A stretch of DNA of 64,000 bases from NCBI GenBank assembly GCA_023957835.1, contig JAMLGP010000001.1:737575-801574 (forward strand). Direction: 5' to 3'. Of the stretch, positions 1 through 9,498 are shown in pieces. The notes under the pieces are model-generated. The model saw nothing but the letters and a program-made list of their open reading frames with translations, did not search any database and was not told the origin of the DNA. This DNA comes from Homoserinimonas sp. Its GTDB lineage: Bacteria > Actinomycetota > Actinomycetes > Actinomycetales > Microbacteriaceae. Made by a program: the position numbers and the translations under genes. Every line of letters starts with the position of its first letter. The first letter of the stretch is position 1.

Positions 1-627
1 TATTCTGACCCGGTAATGGATGGACCGGTCATTCAGCGCGCCACGCAGCGTTCGCTTGAAGGCGGATTTCGCGTTAGACAGGTCTTTGAAGCGCTGGAAA
101 CTATCCGTAATGAGTCGGCAGTCCCGACTCTGGTGATGACTTACTGGAATCCCGTTCTTCAGTTCGGAGTTCGAAACTTCGCGGCTGAACTGAAGAAGTC
201 CGGAGCAAGCGGACTCATCACTCCGGACCTGATCCCGGACGAAGCTAAAGACTGGATCGAAATTTCCAGCGAGTTTGATCTCGATCGGGTTTTTCTGGCA
301 GCACCGAGTTCGTCGAAAGAGCGACTGGATGCGATCACCAGGAATTCTCGCGGATTTGTTTACGCTGTCTCAACGATGGGGACCACTGGCTCGCGATCTG
401 AACTCGACTCCGCAGCCAGAGCGCTTGTAGGCAGACTGCGCGAGGCTAATGCCGAGAGAATCTGCGTCGGGCTCGGAATCTCAACCCCCGAACAAGTCGC
501 AGAAGTGCTCAAATACGCTGACGGAGCCATAGTCGGCTCTGCTTTCGTTTCGTCGCTTGAGACAGGTGGAATCGAGGCTCTCAGAGCGAAGGCTCAGGCT
601 CTCTCGGGCAGTATTAGGCTTGGTTAG
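1..627 (+). CDS. trpA: tryptophan synthase alpha subunit (5' truncated by window edge)
   Basis: TrpA cleaves indole-3-glycerol phosphate to indole and glyceraldehyde 3-phosphate, and passes indole to TrpB in the cytoplasmic alpha2beta2 complex. The frame is open from base 1, starting inside the motif YSDPVMDGPVIQ. That motif carries the catalytic Asp (Asp60 in E. coli). The later loop VSTMGTTGSRSEL and the phosphate-binding stretches VGLGIS and GAIVGSAFV are present. About 55 N-terminal residues, including the catalytic Glu, lie outside the window. lgt follows after 27 nt, so the two are probably co-transcribed as the end of a trp operon. Confidence 0.96.
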   Translation, partial: YSDPVMDGPVIQRATQRSLEGGFRVRQVFEALETIRNESAVPTLVMTYWNPVLQFGVRNFAAELKKSGASGLITPDLIPDEAKDWIEISSEFDLDRVFLAAPSSSKERLDAITRNSRGFVYAVSTMGTTGSRSELDSAARALVGRLREANAERICVGLGISTPEQVAEVLKYADGAIVGSAFVSSLETGGIEALRAKAQALSGSIRLG

Positions 628-654
628 CGCCAAGCGTGAACTTTCGAAAGGCAA

Positions 655-1752
655 TTGCTAACAGTGAACACGTACTTAGGGATTCTGCCCGCTTCCATCC
701 CGAGCCCTGACTATGCCTGGCAGGTCTGGCGGGTGCCGCTGGGCGAGTGGTTCAGCTGGCTGGGGTTTATCCCGAAAGACTACGTACTGTCTATTCACGC
801 TTACGCGATCTGCATACTAACCGGCATAGTCGCAGCCACCATCCTCACCGCTTTTAGGCTCAAGCAGCGTGGAGCAGACCCCGGCGTGGTTCTCGACATA
901 GCCCTGTGGGCGGTTCCATTCGGAATCATCGGCGGCAGGATCTTCCACGTACTAACCCACCCGGATGACTACTTCGGCCCCGGCAAGGATCTCCTGAAGA
1001 CCCTGTACATCTGGGAAGGCGGAATGGCGATCTTCGGTGCGCTCATGCTTGGAGCGGTTGGTACCTGGATTGGCTGCAAGATCTCCGGAGTAAGGTTCTG
1101 GAGTTTTGCTGACGCCCTCGCCCCAAGCCTTCTGCTGGCCCAGGCTTTCGGAAGATTGGGCAACTACTTCAATCACGAGCTATTCGGCCTGCCCACCGAT
1201 CTGCCCTGGGGTCTCGAGATCGAATCGAGCAATCCGGCGTTCCCCGCAGGTCTGCCAGCCGGCACTCTGTTTCACCCGACCTTCCTGTATGAAATCATCT
1301 GGAATCTCATCGGGGTGGGTGTGCTGATTTTCATCGAAAGGCGCTGGAAGCTAGTGAAGAGGGTAATTCCCTTCTTCGAGTTTGAGGTCAAGGCACCCAA
1401 GCCCGGTGCGTTCCGCCTGCAGTGGGGGAGGCTGCTTGGCTGCTACCTGATCTGGTACGGAATTGGCCGCAGCTTCTTCGAGTCGATTCGAATAGATCCG
1501 AGCGAGATTTTCCTCGGAATTCGAACCAACGTCTGGGCTTCGTTCGCGGCAATTGCAGTGGGACTGACCATTCTCATCGTGCAGGGACGCAGGCACCCCG
1601 GTCTCGAACCGAGCCCATACGTTCCAGGTCGCGAGTGGGATCCCGAGGCTGGTGTACACTCTGAGCACGTCTATTCGGATTCGGACTTTGACGGCAAAGA
1701 GGTCGCAAAGTCGAACAAGGCAAACGAAGCCAGTCGGGCAGGAAAGAAGTAG
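655..1752 (+). CDS. lgt: prolipoprotein diacylglyceryl transferase
   Basis: Lgt is an integral membrane enzyme. It transfers diacylglycerol from phosphatidylglycerol to the lipobox cysteine of prolipoproteins, and so acts on the three lipoproteins encoded at 30-32 kb. The family signature is clear at GRLGNYFNHELFG (around residues 171-183), with several hydrophobic segments and the GGRIFHV motif earlier. Where E. coli has the His103 region, this protein reads IWEGGMAIFGA, a substitution I recall as usual in actinobacteria. A charged hydrophilic tail of about 50 residues follows the last membrane segment. The start is either TTG at 655 or GTG at 664; GAAAGG at 646-651 is close to the first. 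Confidence 0.95.
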   Translation: MLTVNTYLGILPASIPSPDYAWQVWRVPLGEWFSWLGFIPKDYVLSIHAYAICILTGIVAATILTAFRLKQRGADPGVVLDIALWAVPFGIIGGRIFHVLTHPDDYFGPGKDLLKTLYIWEGGMAIFGALMLGAVGTWIGCKISGVRFWSFADALAPSLLLAQAFGRLGNYFNHELFGLPTDLPWGLEIESSNPAFPAGLPAGTLFHPTFLYEIIWNLIGVGVLIFIERRWKLVKRVIPFFEFEVKAPKPGAFRLQWGRLLGCYLIWYGIGRSFFESIRIDPSEIFLGIRTNVWASFAAIAVGLTILIVQGRRHPGLEPSPYVPGREWDPEAGVHSEHVYSDSDFDGKEVAKSNKANEASRAGKK

Positions 1753-1867
1753 GCAGCCAAAAGCAGCTTTGCTAAATCCATAGCCCAAAATCCTGGAACC
1801 CGGTCGATCGGCTGGGTCGCAAATTGGGCCACCGACGTCCCTTGATTCAATTCCTGGGGATGCCGAA

Positions 1868-4800
1868 ATGCCTGTTTGCCCGCTCAACCATCGCTACAGT
1901 GCTGTTCCTGCCAAAACCGGGCTCTACGATCCTGCGTTTGAGAAAGACGCCTGCGGAATAGCGATGGTCGCAACTTTGCGCGGTTCCGCCGGCCACGACA
2001 TCGTTGAACTAGCTCTGAACGCTCTCAGGAATCTCGAGCATCGCGGGGCTGTCGGCGCTGACGAAGGAACGGGTGACGGTGCCGGCATTCTCATCCAGCT
2101 GCCGGACACCTTCCTGCGCAATGCAGTCGAATTCAAATTGCCACCGGCCGGCCACTATGGCACCGGGATTGTTTTCCTGCCGCAGGCAGATTCCGAGTTG
2201 CGGAGCGCCAGAGAGCAGATTCATGAGCTAGCTCGAATTGAGGGCCTTACGGTACTCGGCTGGAGACAAGTACCGATCGACCTGAGAGCCGTAGGGAAGC
2301 AATCCACGGCGGTAATGCCTGCGATTCATCAGATCTTCGTGGGGAGCCCTGGCGATGAAAGTTCTGGCATAGAACTTGAGCGAAGACTATTCCGACTCAG
2401 AAGCCGTGCAGAGCGCAGTTCTGAGGCCTACTTTTGCTCGCTCTCCGGCAGAACAATGATCTTCAAGGGAATGGTCACCGCGCTCCAGCTCGGCCGCTTC
2501 TACCGTGATCTGGCCGAGCCTTCGCTCGCTTCGAGATTCGCAATAGTGCACTCCCGCTTCTCGACCAATACCTTTCCGTCCTGGCCCTTAGCCCAGCCGT
2601 TTCGAATGATCGCCCATAACGGTGAAATCAATACCATCCAGGGGAATCGGAACTGGATGCGCGCTCGGCAGTCGCAACTATCCACCGAAGTGCTCGGGAA
2701 CATTGACGAGCTGTTCCCAATAATTACACCTGGCGGCAGCGACTCTGCGGCGTTCGACGAAGTCTTCGAACTCCTGACGCTTGCTGGCAGATCGCTCCCG
2801 CATGCGATGCTCATGATGATTCCCGAAGCTTTCGAAAATGATCAGAGCCTGCCGCAGTCGCAGAAGGACTTCTACGAATACCACTCGGTGCTAATGGAGC
2901 CATGGGACGGCCCTGCCGCGATAATCGCGACCGACGGCAGGCTAATTGGTGCAACTCTGGATCGCAACGGACTGAGACCGGGAAGGTTCATGATCACCGA
3001 TTCCGGGCTGGTAGTTCTCGCAAGCGAGGCCGGAGTTATAAAGGTTGACGAGAGCACGGTGGTCAGGAAAGGCAGGCTGAGTCCGGGAAATATCTTCCTC
3101 GTTGATACCGAAGCAGGCCGGATCATTGAAGATCAGGAAATCAAGGAGTCTCTTTCTGCCGCGCAGCCCTGGGGAAAGTGGCTCGAGGAAGGCCGGATCA
3201 ACCTGCGGGATCTGCCGGAGAGGGAGCATGTAGTCCACACCTCCGCATCCGTAACCAGACGCCAAAGGACCTTCGGCTACACCGAAGAGGAGTTGCGGGT
3301 AATTATCGAGCCGATGGCCAGAACCGGCGTGGAACCGGTTGGTGCTATGGGCTCGGATACCCCGATAGCTGCCCTTTCCGATCGGCCCCGACTGCTATTC
3401 GACTACTTCACCCAGCAGTTTGCCCAGGTTACGAATCCGCCACTGGACAGCATCAGAGAGGAGATCGTCACCTCCATGAAGCTCGCATTGGGCCCGGAGA
3501 GAAACCTGCTCACTGCAACTCCGGAACACGCTTTCCAGATTGTTCTGGACTTTCCGGTACTGAACAATGACGAACTTGCGAAAATCCAGCACATAGATGC
3601 TTCACCCGGCAATAAAACCACAACCACGGTTCGTGGCCTGTATCGGGTCGATGACGGCCCCCGAGCTATGCAGGATCGGCTTAGCGAGATTTGCCGGGAG
3701 GTTGACGAGGCGATCTCTCAGGGCGCGAAATACCTGATTCTCTCTGACCGCGAGTCGAACAGGGAATTCGCTCCAATTCCCTCTTTGCTCCTGCTCTCTG
3801 CCGTACATCACCATCTCATCCGACAGGAGAATCGACTCAAGGTAGGGATTATCGTCGAAGCAGGGGATGTCCGAGAAGTTCACCACGCCGCCCTGTTGAT
3901 CGGCTACGGAGCTTCTGCCGTTAACCCCTATCTGGCCATGGAGAGTGCTGAAGAGCTGGTCCGGCGCGGGATCATCACCGAGGTCTCCGCCGAAGAAGCA
4001 GTCGCCAATATTATTCGGGCTCTCGGCAAGGGAATCCTCAAGACCATGTCGAAGATGGGCATTTCTGTTGTCTCTTCCTATGCCGGTGCTCAGGCTTTCG
4101 AGGCGATTGGCTTGGCTCAGGAATTTGTGGACGAGTACTTCGAAGGCACCGTCTCAAGGCTCGGCGGAGTTGGAATTGAAGTTATAGCCGAGGAGAACCT
4201 AAGGCGACATCAGGCTGCCTATCCCGACCAGGAAGGGTCGAACGCCCACTTGAGGCTGCCCATCGGCGGGGAATACCAGTGGCGCCGAGGCGGCCCCGCT
4301 CATTTGTTCAACCCGGAAACGGTATTCCGCCTGCAGCATTCGACGAGACAGCGGCGGTTCGACATCTTCAGGCAATACTCGAAGCTCGTAGACGATCAGT
4401 CTGAATCGCTAAAGACAATTCGCGGACTCTTCCGTCTGAATGCGAACGGAAGAGAACCGATTCCGATCGAAGACGTCGAACCGGCCTCCGAGATCATCAG
4501 GAGGTTCTCAACGGGTGCCATGAGCTACGGCTCGATTAGTCAGGAAGCTCACGAGACTCTTGCCATTGCGATGAATCGACTGGGAGCGAAGAGCAATACC
4601 GGCGAAGGAGGGGAGAGTCTGGACCGGCTTGAGGATCCGGCAAGATGCAGCGCAATCAAGCAGGTCGCTTCTGCCAGATTCGGGGTCACGAGTCTCTACC
4701 TGAATCGGGCGACCGACATTCAAATCAAGATGGCGCAGGGTGCAAAACCCGGCGAGGGCGGCCAGTTGCCGTCAGAGAAGGTCTATCCGTGGATTGCGGA

Positions 4801-6421
4801 AACCAGGAATTCAACTCCCGGAGTCGGGCTGATCAGCCCGCCGCCGCACCACGATATCTATTCGATTGAAGATCTGAAACAGCTCATTTTCGACCTAAAG
4901 CGAGCGAATCCGAAAGCCAGAATTCAGGTCAAGCTTGTGAGCCAGTCGGGAATTGGGGCGGTAGCGGCAGGGGTCGTGAAGGCGAAGGCGGATGTCGTGC
5001 TCGTTTCCGGCCACGATGGCGGCACCGGAGCTAGCCCGCTTTCCTCCCTCAAGCATGCAGGCACCCCGTGGGAAATCGGTCTCGCGGAGGCGCAGCAGAC
5101 ACTCACCCTGGACGGCCTCAGAGACCGAATCGTTCTACAGGTCGACGGTCAGCTGAAGACCGGCAGGGATGTGATCATTGCGGCAGCACTCGGAGCAGAG
5201 GAGTTCGGGTTTGCCACCGCGCCGCTCGTGGTATCAGGCTGCGTAATGATGCGAGTGTGTCATCTGGACACCTGCCCGGTGGGAGTGGCGACGCAAAATC
5301 CAGAACTGCGGGCAAGATTCAGCGGAAAGCCGGAATTCGTAGAGAACTTCTTCGAATTTCTCGCAGAGGAGGTCAGGGGTTACCTGGCAGAACTCGGCTA
5401 CAGGCGGCTCGACGACATTGTCGGAAGAACCGAGATCATAGATGCGAGCCGCGCCGTTTCGCACTGGAAAGCTGACGGACTGAATCTGGAACCCATCCTG
5501 AAGGTCGGCGATCTGGAGGCAGTCAGGCACTCCCGGGATCAGGATCACGAGCTTCAGGATCACTTCGACAATCAACTAGTTCGGGATTGCGACGAAGTGT
5601 TCGCATCAGGAATGCAGCGCAGGTTCGAACTCGCGGTTTCCAACACCGACAGGGCGGTTGGAGCCCTGCTTGGCCATGAAGTAACCAGAAGGATGGGGGC
5701 GGGAGGACTCCCAGAGGGCACGATAGGAGTCTCACTCAGAGGCACCGCAGGCCAATCTCTGGGTGCCTTCCTCCCGAGCGGGATCACCATTCGACTCGAA
5801 GGGGAGGCCAATGACTATCTCGCAAAGGGTTTGTCTGGCGGGCGAATCATCGTCTCGCCCGATCGGGGAAGTGTCTTTCCGGCGGAGCGAAACGTAATTG
5901 CCGGCAATGTCATTGGCTACGGTGCTACCTCAGGCGAAATTTTCATTCGAGGCGTGGTCGGCGAGCGATTTCTGGTTAGGAATTCGGGAGCAGTAGCCGT
6001 CGTGGAAGGAGTTGGCGATCATGCCCTCGAATACATGACGGGAGGGGTAGCGGTAATCCTCGGTTCTACGGGTCGAAACCTGGCGGCCGGAATGTCTGGC
6101 GGGATGCTCTTCCTGCGCAAGTTCCGCCCGGAGCGAGTGAATCGTCAGGCCCTGGATTCTGGTGAACTGCTAATCGAAGACCTTGAACCGGAAGATATCC
6201 AATTGCTCTCGGATCTGCTTGAGCGCCATTTGAATGAGACCGGATCGGTACTTGCAGAACGAATGCTCTCAAACAGGTCCGAACTCGGTCAACAGTTTGT
6301 AAAGCTTATTCCGAGGGGATTCAAGGCGGTAACAGGAGCACAAAAAGAGTTTGAGCACTCGGGGCTGGACCCTCTGGGTCCGCTTGCCTGGGAGAGGATT
6401 CTGGAGGTCGCGCATGGCTGA
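1868..6421 (+). CDS. gltB: glutamate synthase, large (alpha) subunit
   Basis: GltB makes glutamate from glutamine and 2-oxoglutarate with electrons delivered by GltD. The 1517 residues match the normal size. The class II amidotransferase domain begins at Cys29 (DACGIA), which becomes the N-terminal nucleophile after removal of a 28-residue propeptide. The FMN-binding synthase domain is in the middle. The 3Fe-4S cluster motif CVMMRVCHLDTCPVG (C-x5-C-x4-C) and a C-terminal beta-helix rich in glycine follow. The gene overlaps gltD by 8 nt, which suggests coupled translation and equal subunit output. The 115-nt gap before it shows no terminator I can defend. Confidence 0.98.
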   Translation: MPVCPLNHRYSAVPAKTGLYDPAFEKDACGIAMVATLRGSAGHDIVELALNALRNLEHRGAVGADEGTGDGAGILIQLPDTFLRNAVEFKLPPAGHYGTGIVFLPQADSELRSAREQIHELARIEGLTVLGWRQVPIDLRAVGKQSTAVMPAIHQIFVGSPGDESSGIELERRLFRLRSRAERSSEAYFCSLSGRTMIFKGMVTALQLGRFYRDLAEPSLASRFAIVHSRFSTNTFPSWPLAQPFRMIAHNGEINTIQGNRNWMRARQSQLSTEVLGNIDELFPIITPGGSDSAAFDEVFELLTLAGRSLPHAMLMMIPEAFENDQSLPQSQKDFYEYHSVLMEPWDGPAAIIATDGRLIGATLDRNGLRPGRFMITDSGLVVLASEAGVIKVDESTVVRKGRLSPGNIFLVDTEAGRIIEDQEIKESLSAAQPWGKWLEEGRINLRDLPEREHVVHTSASVTRRQRTFGYTEEELRVIIEPMARTGVEPVGAMGSDTPIAALSDRPRLLFDYFTQQFAQVTNPPLDSIREEIVTSMKLALGPERNLLTATPEHAFQIVLDFPVLNNDELAKIQHIDASPGNKTTTTVRGLYRVDDGPRAMQDRLSEICREVDEAISQGAKYLILSDRESNREFAPIPSLLLLSAVHHHLIRQENRLKVGIIVEAGDVREVHHAALLIGYGASAVNPYLAMESAEELVRRGIITEVSAEEAVANIIRALGKGILKTMSKMGISVVSSYAGAQAFEAIGLAQEFVDEYFEGTVSRLGGVGIEVIAEENLRRHQAAYPDQEGSNAHLRLPIGGEYQWRRGGPAHLFNPETVFRLQHSTRQRRFDIFRQYSKLVDDQSESLKTIRGLFRLNANGREPIPIEDVEPASEIIRRFSTGAMSYGSISQEAHETLAIAMNRLGAKSNTGEGGESLDRLEDPARCSAIKQVASARFGVTSLYLNRATDIQIKMAQGAKPGEGGQLPSEKVYPWIAETRNSTPGVGLISPPPHHDIYSIEDLKQLIFDLKRANPKARIQVKLVSQSGIGAVAAGVVKAKADVVLVSGHDGGTGASPLSSLKHAGTPWEIGLAEAQQTLTLDGLRDRIVLQVDGQLKTGRDVIIAAALGAEEFGFATAPLVVSGCVMMRVCHLDTCPVGVATQNPELRARFSGKPEFVENFFEFLAEEVRGYLAELGYRRLDDIVGRTEIIDASRAVSHWKADGLNLEPILKVGDLEAVRHSRDQDHELQDHFDNQLVRDCDEVFASGMQRRFELAVSNTDRAVGALLGHEVTRRMGAGGLPEGTIGVSLRGTAGQSLGAFLPSGITIRLEGEANDYLAKGLSGGRIIVSPDRGSVFPAERNVIAGNVIGYGATSGEIFIRGVVGERFLVRNSGAVAVVEGVGDHALEYMTGGVAVILGSTGRNLAAGMSGGMLFLRKFRPERVNRQALDSGELLIEDLEPEDIQLLSDLLERHLNETGSVLAERMLSNRSELGQQFVKLIPRGFKAVTGAQKEFEHSGLDPLGPLAWERILEVAHG

Positions 6422-7871
6422 TCCGAAGGGATTCCTGAAGATTCGTAATAGAGAGCTTCCAGGGCGGCGCCCAGTGCCGATTCGCCTGCTCGACTGGAAG
6501 GAAGTGTATGAAGCGGCCGACCCTCAGGTCGTGCGCAGGCAGGCGACGCGCTGTATGGATTGCGGCATCCCGTTTTGCCATCAGGGATGCCCTCTTGGAA
6601 ACCTGATTCCGGAATGGAATGATCTGGTCAGAGGGGGAGAGGACCGCGAGGCAGCGGAGAGGCTCCTGGCCACCAACAACTTTCCGGAATTCACCGGCCG
6701 CCTGTGTCCAGCTCCGTGCGAGTCGGCATGCGTACTTGGCATAAGTCAGGAACCGGTGACCATAAAGCAGATCGAGCAGTCGATTATCGACACCGCCTGG
6801 GCTCGAGGCTGGGTGCAGCCGCTCCCGCCGAACCGCCTCACCGGCAAGACGATTGCCGTAGTCGGGTCCGGTCCGGCCGGCCTGGCTGCCGCTCAGCAAC
6901 TAACTCGGGTCGGTCATACGGTCGCTGTTTTTGAGCGGGATGATCGGCTCGGGGGGTTGCTTAGGTACGGAATCCCCGATTTCAAGCTTGAAAAGGGCCT
7001 CATTGACAACCGTCTGAATCAAATGCGGGAAGAGGGAACGAAATTCAGAACCGGTGTGAACGTCGGAGTCGATCTGAGCTGGAGCGAATTGAAATCCCGC
7101 TACGACGCGGTCGTCATCGCAACAGGAGCACTTGAAGCCAGAGAGCTGGAGGTACCAGGCCGGAATCTGGCTGGAATCCACCAGGCGATGGACTACCTGG
7201 TTCAGCAGAATCGGGTCAATTCTGGCGAATTCGGCGAAGGCAGTCGAGTCACCGCAGAGGGCAAACGAGTTGTCATTCTCGGCGGCGGCGACACGGGTGC
7301 CGACTGCATTGGCACAGCACACCGCCAGGGTGCGGTTTCCGTCACCAGCCTTGCAATTGGAGCCCAGCGCCCGAAGCTGAGATCGGCTGAGGAACCCTGG
7401 CCGGTAGATCCGCTGCTCTTTGAAGTAACAAGCTCACACGAGGAAGGCGGAGATCGAAAGTTTCTGGCTACTACGATCGAGTTCACCGGAAATCGGCTCG
7501 GAGAAGTGACCGGACTCAGGGTCGCCGAGACTGAATTGTTCGAAGGCGGAAGACGGCCGAAGCCGGGCACTGAAGTGGTACTAGAGGCCGATCTCGTACT
7601 GCTGGCGCTCGGGTTCACCGGCACTCAGGAAAGCGGGCTGTCAGTCCAGCTTGAGCTGACCGCGAAGAATGGCAAACTTGGGCGCGACAAGGACTATGGT
7701 TCTGAGGTCCCCGGTGTATTCATCGCCGGCGACGCCGGTCGTGGTGCCTCACTGATCGTTTGGGCGATCGCTGAGGGTCGGGCCGCGGCCGCTGCCGTAG
7801 ACCGGTACCTTGAAGATAAGACTCAATTACCCGAACCGATCAAATCAGGCGAAACGGCGATCAGGCTCTGA
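6414..7871 (+). CDS. gltD: glutamate synthase, small (beta) subunit
   Basis: GltD oxidises NADPH by FAD and passes electrons through iron-sulphur clusters to GltB. I place the start at ATG 6414 (MADPKGFLKI), inside the end of gltB, because GGAGGT at 6402-6407 is a good ribosome site and an upstream extension would be unlike the family. Two N-terminal cysteine clusters are visible (CMDCGIPFCHQGCP and CPAPCESAC). They are followed by an FAD-binding GSGPAGLAAA motif and a second dinucleotide fold GGGDTGADCIG. The length of 485 residues is typical. Confidence 0.97.
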   Translation: MADPKGFLKIRNRELPGRRPVPIRLLDWKEVYEAADPQVVRRQATRCMDCGIPFCHQGCPLGNLIPEWNDLVRGGEDREAAERLLATNNFPEFTGRLCPAPCESACVLGISQEPVTIKQIEQSIIDTAWARGWVQPLPPNRLTGKTIAVVGSGPAGLAAAQQLTRVGHTVAVFERDDRLGGLLRYGIPDFKLEKGLIDNRLNQMREEGTKFRTGVNVGVDLSWSELKSRYDAVVIATGALEARELEVPGRNLAGIHQAMDYLVQQNRVNSGEFGEGSRVTAEGKRVVILGGGDTGADCIGTAHRQGAVSVTSLAIGAQRPKLRSAEEPWPVDPLLFEVTSSHEEGGDRKFLATTIEFTGNRLGEVTGLRVAETELFEGGRRPKPGTEVVLEADLVLLALGFTGTQESGLSVQLELTAKNGKLGRDKDYGSEVPGVFIAGDAGRGASLIVWAIAEGRAAAAAVDRYLEDKTQLPEPIKSGETAIRL

Positions 7872-7911
7872 TTGTACGAAGCAGCACCAATTCAACGAAC
7901 TAAGGAAGCAA

Positions 7912-9360
7912 GTGAGACGCGCAAAAATCGTGGCCACTTTGGGGCCGGCGACCTCAAGCTATGAAAATATCCGGGCAATAGTAGAAGCCGGAGTGGATGT
8001 CGGGAGGCTCAACCTCAGTCACGGCAGCCATGAAGTTCATGAGGAGGTTTACGCGAACTTGCTGCGAGCCGCGAAGGACGCAGGAAGGGCGGTTGCAGTC
8101 CTCGCTGACCTGCAGGGTCCGAAGATTCGGCTTGGAAATTTCGAGAATGGGCCGTACGAACTCGAAGTGGGCGACGAATTCAGGATCACGATCAAGGACG
8201 TGCCGGGAACGCGTGAGATTTGTTCAACGACTTATAAGGGCCTGCCCTCCGATGTCAAGGCGGGCGATCCTATTCTCATTGACGACGGAAAAGTCACCCT
8301 GAGAGTGGTTTCAACCGATGGCGAGACGGTAACTACGGTCGTCGAAGTTCCCGGTGAAGTTTCCGACCATAAGGGGATCAACCTCCCAGGCGTGGCGGTC
8401 AATGTTCCTGCGCTTTCCGAAAAGGACGAGGAAGATCTGCGCTGGGCTCTGGATCTCGGGGTTGATTTCATTGCGCTTTCATTCGTTCGGACGGCCGAGG
8501 ACGCCCTGAAGGTTCGTGAAATCATGGCCGAGAAGGGTAGGAAGATCCCTGTCATCGCGAAGATCGAAAAACCGCAGGCGGTCGACAATCTTGAGGCGAT
8601 CATTGATGCGTTCGACGGAATTATGGTGGCCAGAGGTGACCTCGGAGTCGAACTTCCTCTAGAGGCAGTTCCGATCGTCCAAAAGCAGGCAGTTGAACAC
8701 TGCCGCAGGATGGCAAAGCCGGTGATCGTAGCTACTCAAATGCTCGAATCGATGATTTCCAGTCCTCGGCCGACGAGAGCGGAAACTTCCGATGTCGCGA
8801 ACGCCGTGCTGGACGGGACGGATGCCGTGATGCTAAGCGGGGAAACAAGCGTTGGTGAATTTCCGGTAGTAACGGTGCAAACCATGGCAAGGATTATCGA
8901 GTCGACGGAAGATCACGGGCTGGAGCGGATCGCTCCGATCAAGGCAAAACCGCGTACCCAGGGTGGGGCGGTGACTCTTGCCGCGGCCGAAGTCGCCGAG
9001 TTCGTCGAAGCCAAGTTCCTGTGCGTATTCACCCAGTCAGGTGATTCTGCCAGGAGAATGTCAAGGCTGCGGTCAAGGATTCCGATGCTCGCGTTTACGC
9101 CTGAGCCGGGCATCCTGAGGAGAATGGCCCTAACCTGGGGAATCCGCTCATTCCTGGTCCCACTGGTTACCCATACCGACGCCATGTTCGCTCAAGTAGA
9201 CGAAATACTGATCGCGGAAGGACTCGCAGAAGTTGGGGACAGGGTCGTGGTGATTTCAGGTTCTCCTCCAGGAATCCCCGGCTCGACTAACGACTTGCGG
9301 GTTCACACCATCGGTGATGCTATGAACGCGGCGGCTCCTGCCTGGGCCAAGTCGAACTAA
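7912..9360 (+). CDS. pyk: pyruvate kinase
   Basis: Pyruvate kinase converts phosphoenolpyruvate and ADP to pyruvate and ATP, the last step of glycolysis. The start is GTG 7912, giving MRRAKIVATLGPATSS, which matches the family N-terminus; AAGGAAG just upstream serves as ribosome site. The reading frame stays open further upstream but overlaps gltD without homology. The barrel motif MVARGDLGVELP and the K+/Mg2+ region ATQMLESMI-PTRAE are intact. Length is 482 residues. The stop codon lies 1 nt from the 3' end of an oppositely oriented tRNA gene, leaving no room for a private terminator. Confidence 0.97.
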   Translation: MRRAKIVATLGPATSSYENIRAIVEAGVDVGRLNLSHGSHEVHEEVYANLLRAAKDAGRAVAVLADLQGPKIRLGNFENGPYELEVGDEFRITIKDVPGTREICSTTYKGLPSDVKAGDPILIDDGKVTLRVVSTDGETVTTVVEVPGEVSDHKGINLPGVAVNVPALSEKDEEDLRWALDLGVDFIALSFVRTAEDALKVREIMAEKGRKIPVIAKIEKPQAVDNLEAIIDAFDGIMVARGDLGVELPLEAVPIVQKQAVEHCRRMAKPVIVATQMLESMISSPRPTRAETSDVANAVLDGTDAVMLSGETSVGEFPVVTVQTMARIIESTEDHGLERIAPIKAKPRTQGGAVTLAAAEVAEFVEAKFLCVFTQSGDSARRMSRLRSRIPMLAFTPEPGILRRMALTWGIRSFLVPLVTHTDAMFAQVDEILIAEGLAEVGDRVVVISGSPPGIPGSTNDLRVHTIGDAMNAAAPAWAKSN

Positions 9361-9361
9361 G

Positions 9362-9444
9362 TGCCGGTGGTGGGACTTGAACCCACACGCCCTTTCGAGC
9401 AAAGCATTTTGAGTGCTCCGCGTCTGCCATTCCGCCACACCGGC
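9362..9444 (-). tRNA. tRNA-Leu (anticodon CAA)
   Basis: On the minus strand an 83-nt cloverleaf folds with a 7-bp acceptor stem (GCCGGTG with CACCGGC), a D arm, a 5-bp anticodon stem GAGCA/TGCTT with loop CTCAAAA, a long variable arm and a TpsiC arm with GGTTCAAGTCC. Anticodon CAA reads the leucine codon UUG. The discriminator base is A, and the 3' CCA is not encoded. The long variable arm and A73 agree with tRNA-Leu. Confidence 0.95.
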
Positions 9445-9486
9445 TCGGGTGATCGAACCCAAGACTATCGCAACTGGCGATTCCTC

Positions 9487-9492
9487 TAGGAT
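9487..9492 (+). promoter_or_regulatory. -10 element of pdtaR, leaderless
   Basis: TAGGAT ends 6 nt before GTG 9499, so transcription probably starts on the start codon itself. No clear -35 element is seen. Confidence 0.6.
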
Positions 9493-9498
9493 TTGAGT

